64,000 nt of DNA from Burkholderia sp. IMCC1007 (GTDB taxonomy: Bacteria; Pseudomonadota; Gammaproteobacteria; Burkholderiales; Burkholderiaceae): positions 93,155-157,154 of the forward strand of contig NZ_JAPVQY010000011.1 of the NCBI RefSeq assembly GCF_027257875.1, read 5' to 3'. Shown here in pieces: positions 34,168 through 43,237 of the stretch. The position numbers were made by a program, and so were the translations under genes. Within the stretch, counting starts at the first letter, position 1; the number at the start of each line of letters is the position of its first letter. The notes beneath the pieces are model-generated. The model was not told where the DNA came from, made no database searches, and was given only the letters and a program-made list of their open reading frames with translations.

Positions 34168-34296
34168 GTGCCGGGCGGCGTGATGCTGCCGATCAACCGG
34201 TTTGCCGATTTTCCGCTCGACGCGGTTGCCGCGTTGCTGGAGGCGTGCCGTCGGCAGTTCGGGAGGCCGGAAGATTACGCCCGTCAAGTGGACTGA
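34168..34296 (+). CDS. Possible small protein or fragment
   Basis: A 42-codon frame from GTG reads MPGGVMLPINRFADFPLDAV, then ALLEACRRQFGRPEDYARQVD. The composition is protein-like (hydrophobic/charged heptad spacing) unlike the surrounding frames. An ATG further upstream in frame at 34118 would add Arg-rich sequence. No family recognised. Confidence 0.3.
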   Translation: MPGGVMLPINRFADFPLDAVAALLEACRRQFGRPEDYARQVD

Positions 34297-34447
34297 TTCC
34301 GGGGCGTAGACGATCCGGTCGCCCCTTCGGCGGGTGGGGCAAAAAAATGTCGTCACGCATGTCGATTTCCGTCGGGCTCGGCCGTCGTAGGTTCGGAGGC
34401 GTGCGCATCGTGCGTGCGTCCGCAAACCGACTGAAGGAGCGACACCC

Positions 34448-34921
34448 ATGGCCACGTCCGTCAACCCGATCCCCGAAGGGATGCGTACGCTGACGCCGCA
34501 TCTGATCTGCGCCGGCGCCGCAGCAGCAATCGACTTCTACAAACGTGCGTTCAACGCGACCGAGCGGTTCCGCCTGCCGGCGCCCGACGGCCGCCTCGCG
34601 CACGCATGCCTCGCCATCGGCGATTCGACACTGATGCTGGTGGATGAAATGCCCGAGCACGGCGCGCTGGGGCCGAAGACGCTGAAAGGCACGCCGGTGT
34701 GCCTGCACCTGTTCGTGCCGGACGTCGACGCGGCGATCGCACAGGCTGTTGCGGCCGGCGCGACGGTCAAGATGCCGGCCGCCGACATGTTCTGGGGCGA
34801 TCGCTATGGGCAGGTCGAGGATCCGTTCGGCCATCGCTGGTCGATCGCCACGCACCAGCGCGATCTGACGCCCGAACAGATCGCGGACGCGATGGCGAGT
34901 GCGCCGCCGTGCGGGGGCTGA
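34448..34921 (+). CDS. VOC-superfamily protein (PhnB/glyoxalase-like)
   Basis: The 157-residue protein has the two beta-alpha-beta-beta-beta modules of the vicinal oxygen chelate fold. TPHLICAGAAAAIDFYKRAF starts the first, and VCLHLFVPDVDAAIAQAVAAG the second, ending with DRYGQVEDPFGHRWSIATH, typical of the PhnB-like subgroup. Many relatives bind a metal or small molecule; the substrate is unknown. GGAGCG precedes the ATG. Confidence 0.9.
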   Translation: MATSVNPIPEGMRTLTPHLICAGAAAAIDFYKRAFNATERFRLPAPDGRLAHACLAIGDSTLMLVDEMPEHGALGPKTLKGTPVCLHLFVPDVDAAIAQAVAAGATVKMPAADMFWGDRYGQVEDPFGHRWSIATHQRDLTPEQIADAMASAPPCGG

Positions 34922-34992
34922 TCGAACCGGACAAATCGCGCTGAATGGAAAGCCGGCGCGGCGGTACAAGCCGGCGGGCGGTTCGTTGGTGT

Positions 34993-35385
34993 TCAGTCGC
35001 CGGCGGCCTTGCGGCGCTGCTTGTTCTCGTACATCCGGCGATCGGCCGACTCGAGCAGGTCGCCCACCGTGCGATGCCGCGCGGGATCGGATGTGACGTG
35101 GCCGACGCTGAAGCGGATCGCATAGCCGCGGGCATCGGCCGCGTTGCGCAGCGCGAGCGCCTGCGTGACGCGCTCGATCGGCTCGCCGACGTCGGCCGGA
35201 TCGGTGGCGCTCAGCAACACGACGAACTCGTCGCCGCCGAGCCGGGCGATCACGTCGCTGTCGCGCAGCGCGCGCGTCAGCGTTTCGGCGAACGCCTCGA
35301 GCGCGCGGTCGCCTTCGGCGTGGCCGAAGCGATCGTTGATCGACGAACACCAGCGGTCTGGATGCGTCGCGACGCTGCGTCGGAC
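34993..35385 (-). pseudogene. Decayed diguanylate cyclase (GGDEF) fragment
   Basis: The 3' part encodes INDRFGHAEGDRALEAFAET, then DVIARLGGDEFVVLLS and the rest of the GGDEF domain, ending DRRMYENKQRRKAAGD. The GGDEF active site is intact, but the segment before it is broken: LVFVD is joined directly to INDRFG in the DNA (CTGGTGTTCGTCGATCAACG), lacking the usual residues of D-LDGFK-xINDRFG and changing frame. Nothing upstream of about 35385 looks like the start of the domain. It cannot make a functional c-di-GMP synthase. Confidence 0.75.
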
Positions 35386-35854
35386 TGTGTGACCGGTGGT
35401 CGGCGCCTCAAGCTATGCGGTGCGATGCCGTAAAACAGAGCGAGATCAATGATTCATCTATCGCACCATGACTCGAATTCTGTACGCGGGGTATCTCGCA
35501 TGTGCGCTGTGCTTGCTTTACCCGATGATCCACAACACGTTGAACCTCAGCATGGAGTGCGTGCTGAGCGCACTGCCGGGCGGCGAACGCGACATGTCGC
35601 CACGTACGGCGAGCGATGCGTCGACTCAGGTCAGCCGGTGCGCCGCCGATGCACGACCTGCGGCGCGATCGCCCGACATCCATTGACTTCGCGGATCGCC
35701 ACGACTCGAGCTCCGGTGTGCCGGCCATTCGGCCAGGTTGATCGGCACGCGACGCACGCCGATCATTGACGTCATCGCGAGCGGATTCCGCATGACGCCG
35801 GCAGTCGCCGCGCCGCACGCGAACGGCGCTTGCGATTCGTGTGCGTGCGATGCG
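35386..35854. other. Intergenic stretch with one possible small gene
   Basis: A plus-strand frame at 35468-35686 encodes 72 residues (MTRILYAGYLACALCLLYPM, hydrophobic N-terminus, then polar). It could be a small exported or membrane protein but has no recognised relative or strong ribosome binding site. The rest shows nothing identifiable. Confidence 0.35.
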
Positions 35855-36478
35855 TCAGTAGGAGGAGCGGTACGGCGTGCCCTGGTCGAAGCGGCTTTGC
35901 CAGTGCGTGAGGTAGCGCGATGCGAGCTGCGGATTGTTCCACACGACGATGACGTTCTCGGAGTTTCGGCTTGCCGCCGAAGCGCTGTAGTTGAACGAAC
36001 CGGTCTCGACGTGTTCGGCGTCGATCACGAGGTACTTGTCGTGGTGAATCGCGTAGGCATCGATCGTGCGCGTCGGAATGCCCGCGTTGACGAGCAGGTT
36101 CAGCGCCTGCTTGCTGCTCTTCGCACGATTGCCCTTGTCGTCCACGACGACCGCGACATTCACGCCGCGTTTCTTGGCGGCGAGCAGCGCGCGCGTGACG
36201 GGCGGCGACGTGAACGAGTAGGCGGCCACGCGAATCGAGCTGCGCGCGGCACCGATTGCCTTCAGCACGAGCGCTTCCGCACCGTCATCGGGGGAGAACG
36301 CCGATTCGACGGCTTGCGTGGCCGGCGCTTCATGTGTCGGGGCCGGCAGCAGTTGCGCGATGTAGTCGAACGCCTGCTGCAACAGCGATTCGCTGTGCGT
36401 CTTGCCGAACGCGGCGAACGGTGTGGCGAGCAGGGAGGCAGCGAGGCAGGCGGCGGCGAGGCGATTGCGCGACAACAT
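35855..36478 (-). CDS. Secreted phospholipase D-family nuclease (Nuc-like)
   Basis: The 207-residue precursor has a signal peptide (MLSRNRLAAACLAASLLATP, cleaved near AFG) and one HKD motif, HHDKYLVIDAEHVETGSFNYS, with the trailing NSEN. A single HKD domain, as in Nuc endonuclease, means the active site forms from a dimer. Related proteins cleave DNA without metal in the periplasm. An N-terminal SSIRVAAYSFTSPPVTRALL matches the family. Lone gene; function in DNA degradation is inferred from the family. Confidence 0.85.
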   Translation of the reverse strand: MLSRNRLAAACLAASLLATPFAAFGKTHSESLLQQAFDYIAQLLPAPTHEAPATQAVESAFSPDDGAEALVLKAIGAARSSIRVAAYSFTSPPVTRALLAAKKRGVNVAVVVDDKGNRAKSSKQALNLLVNAGIPTRTIDAYAIHHDKYLVIDAEHVETGSFNYSASAASRNSENVIVVWNNPQLASRYLTHWQSRFDQGTPYRSSY

Positions 36479-36910
36479 CTTGGACAGCGAATAATTTCGA
36501 GACAGCGGGCCGTGAGTGTAACGCAGACGTGGCGGCGCGGTCACGCCCGAACGCGAATAGCCGCGTCGCGTTGCGTTGCGCCGCGTCGTGGCGTGCCGCG
36601 TGCCGCGCGCCGCGCGCCGACGCAACGATGTTCGTGACGTCGAGCGATCCCTATACGGAGTCGATGATCGCGCCGATCGATTGATGGCGGTGAAGAACGC
36701 GTGCGTACGCACGAGGATCGCGCACGATCCCGGCGTGACGAAATGTGGACATGCGCGAATGCAATCGGCAGATTCGGCGCGGTGTGTGAATGGAACAGAA
36801 GGGCGCAGCAACGCGAATGCCCGTCATGCGAGACGCGACGCTGCCGACGTATGCGCTATACGCGACGGATCCGTTGCGATGCGCGCGCAGCAGGCGCCGT
36901 GCGCGCGACG
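36479..36910. other. 430-bp region with no recognised gene
   Basis: Low-complexity GC repeats (runs of GCGTGCCGCG type) occur near 36560-36630. Frames on both strands look random. It lies between two minus-strand genes and marks the right border of the accessory region. Confidence 0.45.
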
Positions 36911-37393
36911 TCACGCATCGAGCGGCCCCGCGTCTTTGCGCGCGATCCACCCGGGCCCGGGTTCCGGTTGCACGTCGTGCACATCGAGCGGTTCGCCGCA
37001 CGCCGAACACACCGCGACCGCATGCATCAGCTGGCCACAGTTTCGATGGCGCAACTGCACCGGCGGCCCCTGGCCGTCGTCCTTCCAGCGGTCGCCCCAC
37101 GTCATCAGCGCGAGCAGGGCCGGGTAGAGGTCGAGACCCTTTTCCGTCAACCGGTATTCGAACCGCGGCGGGCGTTCCTGATACGCGCGCTTGTCCAGCA
37201 CGCCTTCGTCGACGAGGCGTGCGAGCCGTTCGGCCAGCACGTGGCGCGTGACGCCCAACTGCGTCTGGAATGCGTCGAAGCGGCGGCAGCCGAGAAACGC
37301 GTTGCGCAGGATCAGCATGGTCCAGCGGTCGCCGAGCACGGCGAGCGTGCGCGCGACCGAACAGTTCAGCGTACCGATGTCATCCCATTTCAT
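36911..37393 (-). CDS. HxlR-family transcriptional regulator
   Basis: Winged-helix regulator of the HxlR/MarR-like type. The 160-residue protein starts MKWDDIGTLNCSVARTLAVL with the cysteine often found near the N-terminus, then GDRWTMLILRNAFLGCRRFDAF, LAERLARLVDEGVL and RLTEKGLDLYPALLALMTWGDRW. It carries an extra C-terminal segment with CGQLMHAVAVCSACGEPLD, a possible zinc-binding CxxC. It is divergent from a thioesterase gene 170 bp away and may control it; many HxlR regulators respond to quinones or aldehydes. Confidence 0.92.
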   Translation of the reverse strand: MKWDDIGTLNCSVARTLAVLGDRWTMLILRNAFLGCRRFDAFQTQLGVTRHVLAERLARLVDEGVLDKRAYQERPPRFEYRLTEKGLDLYPALLALMTWGDRWKDDGQGPPVQLRHRNCGQLMHAVAVCSACGEPLDVHDVQPEPGPGWIARKDAGPLDA

Positions 37394-37562
37394 GATCGAG
37401 TCTCGTGCGGCGGTTCAGCAAAGGAGCGGGACCGATTATAGAACCCGTCTTCGGTTGCGACGGGCGCCCGTTGCGTTGACAAGCCCGACGCGCTTGTCAA
37501 TAATGAGTTCCAATTTAGAACTTACTGGCGCGGCGACGCGCTTGCAATCAGGAGACCACCCG

Positions 37563-38000
37563 ATGAATCCGCTTTCCCTGTCCGGTATCGAACTGCTGCG
37601 CGCGGCAGTGTCGGGCGACGTGCCGCTCGCATCGATCTCGGAGACGATCCCGATGCGGCCGCTGGGCGTCGAACTCGGCTACGTGAAGATGTCCGCGCGC
37701 GCGGACGGCCGGCACCTGAATCCGCTCGGCGGGGTGCACGGCGGGTTCGCCGCGACGGTCCTCGATTCGGTCACCGGCTGCGCGGTGCATTCGATGCTCG
37801 ACGCGGGCGTCGGCTACGGCACGGTCGATCTGCACGTGAAGATGCTGCGGCCGGTGCCGCGCGACGTCGAGCTGATCGCGGAAGGGCGCGTGATTCACCT
37901 GTCGCGTTCGCTCGGCGTCGCGGAAGGCACGCTGAAGACGCCGGACGACAAGATCGTTGCGCACGCGTCGGCGACGTGCTTCATCCAGCGGCCGCAATGA
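37563..38000 (+). CDS. PaaI-type hotdog thioesterase
   Basis: Hydrolyses an aryl- or acyl-CoA. The 145-residue protein has the hotdog core with LNPLGGVHGGFAATVLDSVTG (the HGG active-site segment), GTVDLHVKMLRPVPRDVELIAEG and ATCFIQRP at the end. AGGAG lies before the ATG at MNPLSLSGIEL. It is divergent from the HxlR gene, likely its regulator, and precedes an aldo/keto reductase. Confidence 0.9.
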   Translation: MNPLSLSGIELLRAAVSGDVPLASISETIPMRPLGVELGYVKMSARADGRHLNPLGGVHGGFAATVLDSVTGCAVHSMLDAGVGYGTVDLHVKMLRPVPRDVELIAEGRVIHLSRSLGVAEGTLKTPDDKIVAHASATCFIQRPQ

Positions 38001-38186
38001 CGAGGCAGGCGGCCGCGGCCCGGCTCCGGGGGCCAGCGCAACGCGAACGCGGCGCGCGCAGGCCGTCGCTGCGACGCTGCATGTGCGGCGTACGGAAGGG
38101 AGCCTGTAAGCGTGCGCATCGGCCATCTGAAGCGTTTGCTTCGATGTGGTAGCGTTCCTGCTTTCCACCGACGCGACAGGAACAGC

Positions 38187-39239
38187 ATGGAATACCGCAC
38201 ACTCGGCGATTCAGGCATCGAAGTCAGTCTGATCGGTCTCGGCACGATGACGTGGGGCGAGCAGAATTCGGAGCGCGACGCACACGAGCAGATCGATTAC
38301 GCGCTCGCGCAGGGCGTCACGCTGATCGACGCCGCTGAAATGTACCCGGTGCCGCCGAAGCCCGATACCCAGGGCCGCACGGAGCAATTCATCGGCACCT
38401 GGCTCGCGCAGCATCGCGCGCAGCGCGACCGGATCGTGCTCGCGACGAAGATCGCGGGCCCGGCGCGGCAGCCGCACAATCCGCGTCATATTCGCGGTGA
38501 AGGCAACCAGTTCGACCGCAAGAACCTGACCGAAGCGCTGGACGGCAGCCTCAAGCGCCTGCAGACCGACTATGTCGACCTCTACCAGTTGCACTGGCCC
38601 GATCGCAGCACGACGACCTTCGGCCGTCCCGCGTATCCGTGGGTCGACGACGCGTACACGGTGCCGATCGAGGAAACGCTGGGCGTGCTCGCGGAATTCG
38701 TGAAGGCCGGCAAGGTCCGCGCGATCGGCGTGTCGAACGAAACGCCGTGGGGCGTCGCGCAATTCCTGCGTGCGGCCGACAAGCTCGGGCTGCCGCGCAT
38801 CGCGAGCATCCAGAACCCGTACAGCCTGCTGAACCGCACGTTCGAAAACGGCCTGTCGGAATTCACGCATCGCGACGGGGTCGGCCTGCTCGCCTATTCG
38901 CCGCTCGCGTTCGGCTGGCTGTCCGGCAAGTACGAGAACGGCGCACGCCCGGCCGGTGCACGCATCACGCTGTTCGAGCGCTTCCAGCGCTACAGCAAGC
39001 CGCAGGCGGTCGAGGCGACGTCGCGCTACGTCGAGCTCGCGAAACGCCACGGGCTGTCGCCCGCGCAGCTCGCGCTGGCGTTCGTCAACAGCCGGCCGTT
39101 CGTGCGCAGCAACCTGGTCGGCGCGACGTCGCTCGAGCAGCTGAAGGAAAACATCGGCAGCATCGACGTCACGTTGTCCGACGAGATCCTTGCCGAGATC
39201 GACGCGCTGCACGAACGCCAACCGAACCCGGCGCCGTAA
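38187..39239 (+). CDS. Aldo/keto reductase (Tas-like)
   Basis: NADPH-dependent reductase of carbonyl compounds. The 350-residue TIM-barrel protein starts MEYRTLGDSGIEVSLIGLGT and has the catalytic tetrad region DAAEMYP and VDLYQLHWPD, with the cofactor-binding C-terminus NLVGATSLEQLKENI. Close in memory to E. coli Tas. The ATG and GACAGGAAC before it are suitable. Substrate unknown. Confidence 0.92.
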   Translation: MEYRTLGDSGIEVSLIGLGTMTWGEQNSERDAHEQIDYALAQGVTLIDAAEMYPVPPKPDTQGRTEQFIGTWLAQHRAQRDRIVLATKIAGPARQPHNPRHIRGEGNQFDRKNLTEALDGSLKRLQTDYVDLYQLHWPDRSTTTFGRPAYPWVDDAYTVPIEETLGVLAEFVKAGKVRAIGVSNETPWGVAQFLRAADKLGLPRIASIQNPYSLLNRTFENGLSEFTHRDGVGLLAYSPLAFGWLSGKYENGARPAGARITLFERFQRYSKPQAVEATSRYVELAKRHGLSPAQLALAFVNSRPFVRSNLVGATSLEQLKENIGSIDVTLSDEILAEIDALHERQPNPAP

Positions 39240-39314
39240 ACGGCGCGCGACCCGGCGCGGCACCGATGCCGCGACGGGCCCCGTTCGACGCGCGTGGCGG
39301 TGTCGTGAGCGTCG

Positions 39315-40601
39315 TCAGCGCATCCCGAGCCGGGTGCGCGCGACCAGCAGCGCGACGAGACTCAACACTGCGCAACCCATCAGATACAGCGCCGGCGACA
39401 ACCGGTTGCCGGTCGCGCTGATCAGCCACGTGATCATGAACGGCGCGAAGCCGCCGAACAGCGTGACGCCCGTGTTGTAGCTGACCGCGAGACCGGTCGC
39501 ACGGGTCTGCGACGGGAACAGCTCGGCCATCAGCGCCGGCAGCGCGCCGCAATACGTCGCCTTCAGCAGGCCGATCCAGATCAGCGCGGCAAGCATCGTC
39601 GCGAACGACGCATGATGCGTGAGCCATACGAAGGTCGGCCACACGGTGACGAGCATCAGCACGGCGGCGGCCGCCATCACGCGAATGCGCCCGGTGCGAT
39701 CGGACAGGTGACCGACGAGCGGCGTAACGAGCGTCAGCACGAAGCCGGTCGCGAGCGTCGCCGCGAAGCCGGTCGACGCCGGCAGCCCGAGCTGCTTGAT
39801 CGCATACGTCGGCATGTACAGCACCATGTAGTTGATCGCGGTCGAGATCACGAGCACGCCGATCGACAGCAGCACGCGCATCTTCTGGCCAGCGAACAGT
39901 TCGCGCACCGGCGCTTCGGAGCGCGCCTGGGTCTTGAACTCGACGCCTTCGTCGACGTAGCGGCGAATGTAGAGCCCGACCGGACCGATTGCGAGGCCGA
40001 AGAGGAACGGGATGCGCCAACCCCAGCTTTCGAGTTGCGCGGTACTCAGCGTCGACGTCAGCAGCGCACCGAAGCCCGACGCGAGCAGCGTCGCGAGCCC
40101 CTGGCTCGCGAACTGCCAGCTCGACATGAAGCCGCGCCGCTGCGGCGCGTGTTCGACGAGGAACGCGGTCGAGCTCGCGAATTCGCCGCCGGCGGAAAAG
40201 CCCTGCATCAGCCGCGACAGCATGATCCCGAGCGGCGCGAGGATGCCGATCGATGCGTAGGTTGGCATCAGCGCGATCAGCAGCGTGCCGACCATCATCA
40301 TCCCGATCGACAGCAGCAGCGACGCCTTGCGGCCCGCGCGGTCCGCATAGGCGCCGAGCACGAAACCGCCGATCGGCCGAATCAGGTACGACAGCCCGAA
40401 CGTGCCGAGCGTGAGCAGCAGCGACGTCGCCTCGCTCGTTGCGGGGAAGAACAGCTTGGCGATCGTCACCGCGAAAAAGCCGTAGACGATCAGGTCGAAC
40501 CATTCGAGTGCGTTGCCGATCGACGCGGCGAAGATGATGCGCCGGATCTTCGCGGCGCTGGGGCTGGCGGCGTCCTGCGAGGTCAGGGTGGTCGTATTCA
40601 T
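39315..40601 (-). CDS. MFS metabolite:H+ symporter (MHS family)
   Basis: Twelve-helix proton symporter of the citrate/alpha-ketoglutarate/proline-betaine group. The 428-residue protein has the MHS N-terminus IIFAASIGNALEWFDLIVYG, LIRPIGGFVLGAYADRAGRK (MFS loop 2-3), and QGFSAGGEFASSTAFLVEHAP. Substrate is probably a carboxylate or betaine but cannot be specified. It lies downstream of an M20 peptidase gene in the same direction, 34 bp apart, so the pair may import and hydrolyse a peptide-like or N-acyl substrate; that is inference. Confidence 0.9.
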   Translation of the reverse strand: MNTTTLTSQDAASPSAAKIRRIIFAASIGNALEWFDLIVYGFFAVTIAKLFFPATSEATSLLLTLGTFGLSYLIRPIGGFVLGAYADRAGRKASLLLSIGMMMVGTLLIALMPTYASIGILAPLGIMLSRLMQGFSAGGEFASSTAFLVEHAPQRRGFMSSWQFASQGLATLLASGFGALLTSTLSTAQLESWGWRIPFLFGLAIGPVGLYIRRYVDEGVEFKTQARSEAPVRELFAGQKMRVLLSIGVLVISTAINYMVLYMPTYAIKQLGLPASTGFAATLATGFVLTLVTPLVGHLSDRTGRIRVMAAAAVLMLVTVWPTFVWLTHHASFATMLAALIWIGLLKATYCGALPALMAELFPSQTRATGLAVSYNTGVTLFGGFAPFMITWLISATGNRLSPALYLMGCAVLSLVALLVARTRLGMR

Positions 40602-40635
40602 CGTGTGAGCATGTCCCGAGAAAGGGCGAAACGCG

Positions 40636-42057
40636 TTACAGGGCGGCGCCGGCTGCGACGGGTGCCGCGCGGCGAACGGGCGGCGCGGCATCGCCGAGAT
40701 CCCAGAAGAGGCCGGCCATCATCTGCAGCCCCTCGCGCACGACGCTCGCGAGCAGATGCTCGTCGGGCGCATGCTGCGAACACGCCGGATACGAATGCGG
40801 CACCCACAGCGTCGGCAGCCCGAGCGTGTCGGCGAACACTTCGTTCGGCAGCGTGCCGCCGAGATTGGGCAGGATCGCGGGCTTCTTGCCGGTCGTGCGT
40901 GCGAGCGACGCGACGGCCCAGCGCACCCACGGATCGTCCGGCGACAGGCGCGTCGCGGGTGCACCGCGCTCGACGTCGATCTCGATGTCGGCGAAGCCAT
41001 GCGCATCGAGATGCGTGCGCAGATGCGTGTGCAGCGCTTCCCAGTCGGTGCCGACCACGAAACGCAGCTGGCAGTGCGCATACGCGACGGGCGGAATCGC
41101 ATTGACCGGATGTTCGGGGTTGCCGGCCTTGAACGCGAGGATCTCGAACGTGTTCCAGCCGAACACGCGCTCGGCGGCGGACAGGCCGGGCTCGCCCCAG
41201 TCGGCATCGAGCGCGGGATCGCCCGGGCCGCCGCCCACCGACAGGTCGGCGAGCGCCGTGCGAACGGCCGCCGGAATCGGCGGCGGGCGCAGCCCCGCGA
41301 CGCGGATCGCGCCGCGCGCGTCGACGAGGCTCGCGAGCGCGTTGGCGAGCACGGTCGCCGGATTGCGCAGCAGCCCGCCCCAGTTGCCGGAATGATGGCC
41401 GCCGTCGCGCGCGCGCAGGCTCAGTTTGAAATTGACCGCGCCGCGCGAGCCGAGGAACACGGTCGGCCGTTCGGCGGCGATGCGCGGCCCGTCGGACGCG
41501 ATCAGTACGTCGGCCGCGAGCGCGTCGCGCGCGTGGCGGCACAGTGCGTCGAGGCCCGGCGAGCCCGTTTCCTCGCCCATCTCGATCAGCAACTTCGCGT
41601 TGAAGCCGAGCCGGCCGCCGCGCGCGTCGAGCACGCTCGCCAGCGCGGCGAGATTGATCGTGTGCTGGCCCTTGTTGTCGGCGCTGCCGCGGCCGTACCA
41701 GCGATCGCCTTCGGCGGTCAGCGTCCATGGCGACAGCGGCGCACGCCATTGCGCGTCGTAGCCGCGCACGACGTCGCCGTGGCCGTAGATCAGCACGGTC
41801 GGCAGGGTGTCGTCCTCGTGGCGCGATGCGAGCAGGAACGGGCCGCCGCCGTCGACGGCGTTGTCGACGATCCGCGACGTGAAGCCGAGGCGGGCGGCCT
41901 CGGGCGCGATCTCGTCGGTCAGGTACGCGCGCAGCGCGGCGTCCGTCCCGCTTTCCTGGCTTTCGGTGCGCAGGCCGACGCGGCGGCCGAGGGTCGCGAA
42001 GAACGCGCCCGATTCGAACTGGTTCAGCGCGTGCTGGATGGCGGCGGTACGGCTCAA
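40636..42057 (-). CDS. M20-family metallopeptidase/amidohydrolase
   Basis: Zinc-dependent hydrolase. The 473-residue protein has VLIYGHGDVVRGYDA with the first zinc histidine and aspartate, WYGRGSADNKGQHTIN, the catalytic glutamate segment LLIEMGEETGSPGL, and the late histidine LWVPHSYPACSQHAPDEHL. These are the M20 metal ligands in order. Substrate could be a dipeptide or N-acyl amino acid. It is divergent from a LysR gene 162 bp away, probably its regulator. Confidence 0.92.
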   Translation of the reverse strand: MSRTAAIQHALNQFESGAFFATLGRRVGLRTESQESGTDAALRAYLTDEIAPEAARLGFTSRIVDNAVDGGGPFLLASRHEDDTLPTVLIYGHGDVVRGYDAQWRAPLSPWTLTAEGDRWYGRGSADNKGQHTINLAALASVLDARGGRLGFNAKLLIEMGEETGSPGLDALCRHARDALAADVLIASDGPRIAAERPTVFLGSRGAVNFKLSLRARDGGHHSGNWGGLLRNPATVLANALASLVDARGAIRVAGLRPPPIPAAVRTALADLSVGGGPGDPALDADWGEPGLSAAERVFGWNTFEILAFKAGNPEHPVNAIPPVAYAHCQLRFVVGTDWEALHTHLRTHLDAHGFADIEIDVERGAPATRLSPDDPWVRWAVASLARTTGKKPAILPNLGGTLPNEVFADTLGLPTLWVPHSYPACSQHAPDEHLLASVVREGLQMMAGLFWDLGDAAPPVRRAAPVAAGAAL

Positions 42058-42219
42058 GACGTGTCTCCTCTGTCATGTTTCCGGCGTGCGCGGCGCGCGC
42101 AACCGGGCGTGCGATCGATTCTAGAAAGCCGCTTTTTTTGTCACAATGATCAAATTTCGAACATTTCTTTGCCGAAAAGGCAAAGCTCGACGACCCGGAG
42201 CGGCCTGGGGTACAGAACG

Positions 42220-43173
42220 ATGGCGGCTTTCCTGCATGGTCTTGCGCTGCGGTACTTCGTCGAAGTGGCGCGCACCGGGTCGATCAGCGATGCGTCCGCG
42301 CGGCTGCACGTGGCCGTGTCGGCGATCAGCCGCCAGATCGCGAAGCTCGAGAGCGAACTCGGCGCGCCGCTGTTCGAGCGCCGGCCGCGCGGGATGGTGC
42401 TGTCCGAAGCCGGCGAACGGCTGCTGGGCTTCGCGCAACGCAGCATGCTCGAGGCCGAGCACGTGATGAAGGAAATCGGCGGCCTCGACGCGCTGCACGG
42501 CAGCCTGCTGAAGATCGCGTGCTCGGAAGGGTTCGCGATCGATTTCCTGCCGGGCGCGCTCGCGAGCTTCAAGGCGCGCCATCCGGGTGTGGATTTCTCG
42601 GTATGGGTCGGGTCGCCGGCCGACGCAACGCGGCGCGTGCGCGACGGCGATGCCGATATCGGGTTGACGTTCAGTCTCGCGCCGGAGCAGGGCGTGCGGG
42701 TCGAACATACTGAGCGCGCGCCGATCTTCGCGCTCGTGCGGCACGATCATCCGCTCGCGACGCGCGAATCGGTGTCGCTCGCCGATGTCGCGCAGCACCC
42801 GCATGTGCTGCCCGAGGCCGGCACGACGGTGCGCCAGCTGATCGACATCGCGTGCGTGCTCGACGGGCTGATGCTCGCGCCCGAGCTGACCAGCAACAAC
42901 ACCGCGGTGATGTATCGCTATGTGCAGCGCACCGGGGCCGTGATGTTCACGGGCCTGCTGTCGGTGCGGGACCGTTTCGACGCGGACGGCTTCGTGATCG
43001 TGCCCGTGACGAACCCGCAATTGCGCGAGCGCAGCATCCAGGTGCAGACCATGGCGGGGCGCGATCTGCCCGCATCCGTGCGCGCGTTTCGCGATCACCT
43101 GGTCGACGTGATGAGCGCCGCATCCGCGCCGCCCGTCGCGGAGCGCGGCCCGGGACGCCCGGGCGTGAGATAA
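42220..43173 (+). CDS. LysR-family transcriptional regulator
   Basis: The 317-residue protein has the N-terminal winged helix (LRYFVEVARTGSISDASARLHVAVSAISRQIAKLE) and the ligand-binding domain with FARHPG-like KARHPGVDFSVWVG and DADIGLTFSLAPE. ATG at MAAFLHGLAL fits the family; the open frame upstream is not conserved. It is divergent from the M20 peptidase and MHS transporter genes and likely controls them. Effector unknown. Confidence 0.92.
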   Translation: MAAFLHGLALRYFVEVARTGSISDASARLHVAVSAISRQIAKLESELGAPLFERRPRGMVLSEAGERLLGFAQRSMLEAEHVMKEIGGLDALHGSLLKIACSEGFAIDFLPGALASFKARHPGVDFSVWVGSPADATRRVRDGDADIGLTFSLAPEQGVRVEHTERAPIFALVRHDHPLATRESVSLADVAQHPHVLPEAGTTVRQLIDIACVLDGLMLAPELTSNNTAVMYRYVQRTGAVMFTGLLSVRDRFDADGFVIVPVTNPQLRERSIQVQTMAGRDLPASVRAFRDHLVDVMSAASAPPVAERGPGRPGVR

Positions 43174-43237
43174 TCGCGAATCCGCCTTCCGTGCCCGTGC
43201 GGCTCGCCGAGCCGCATCGCCCCTGTCTGACGCCAAA

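Noticed and set aside
34193..35350. A long minus-strand frame opposite the VOC protein gene and over the GGDEF remnant
   Set aside because: Arg-rich shadow; the GGDEF domain lies in another frame and the VOC gene is on the other strand.
40756..42219. A 490-codon N-terminal extension of the LysR gene antisense to the M20 peptidase gene
   Set aside because: The LysR helix-turn-helix begins at 42220; the extension is the antisense shadow of the peptidase gene.
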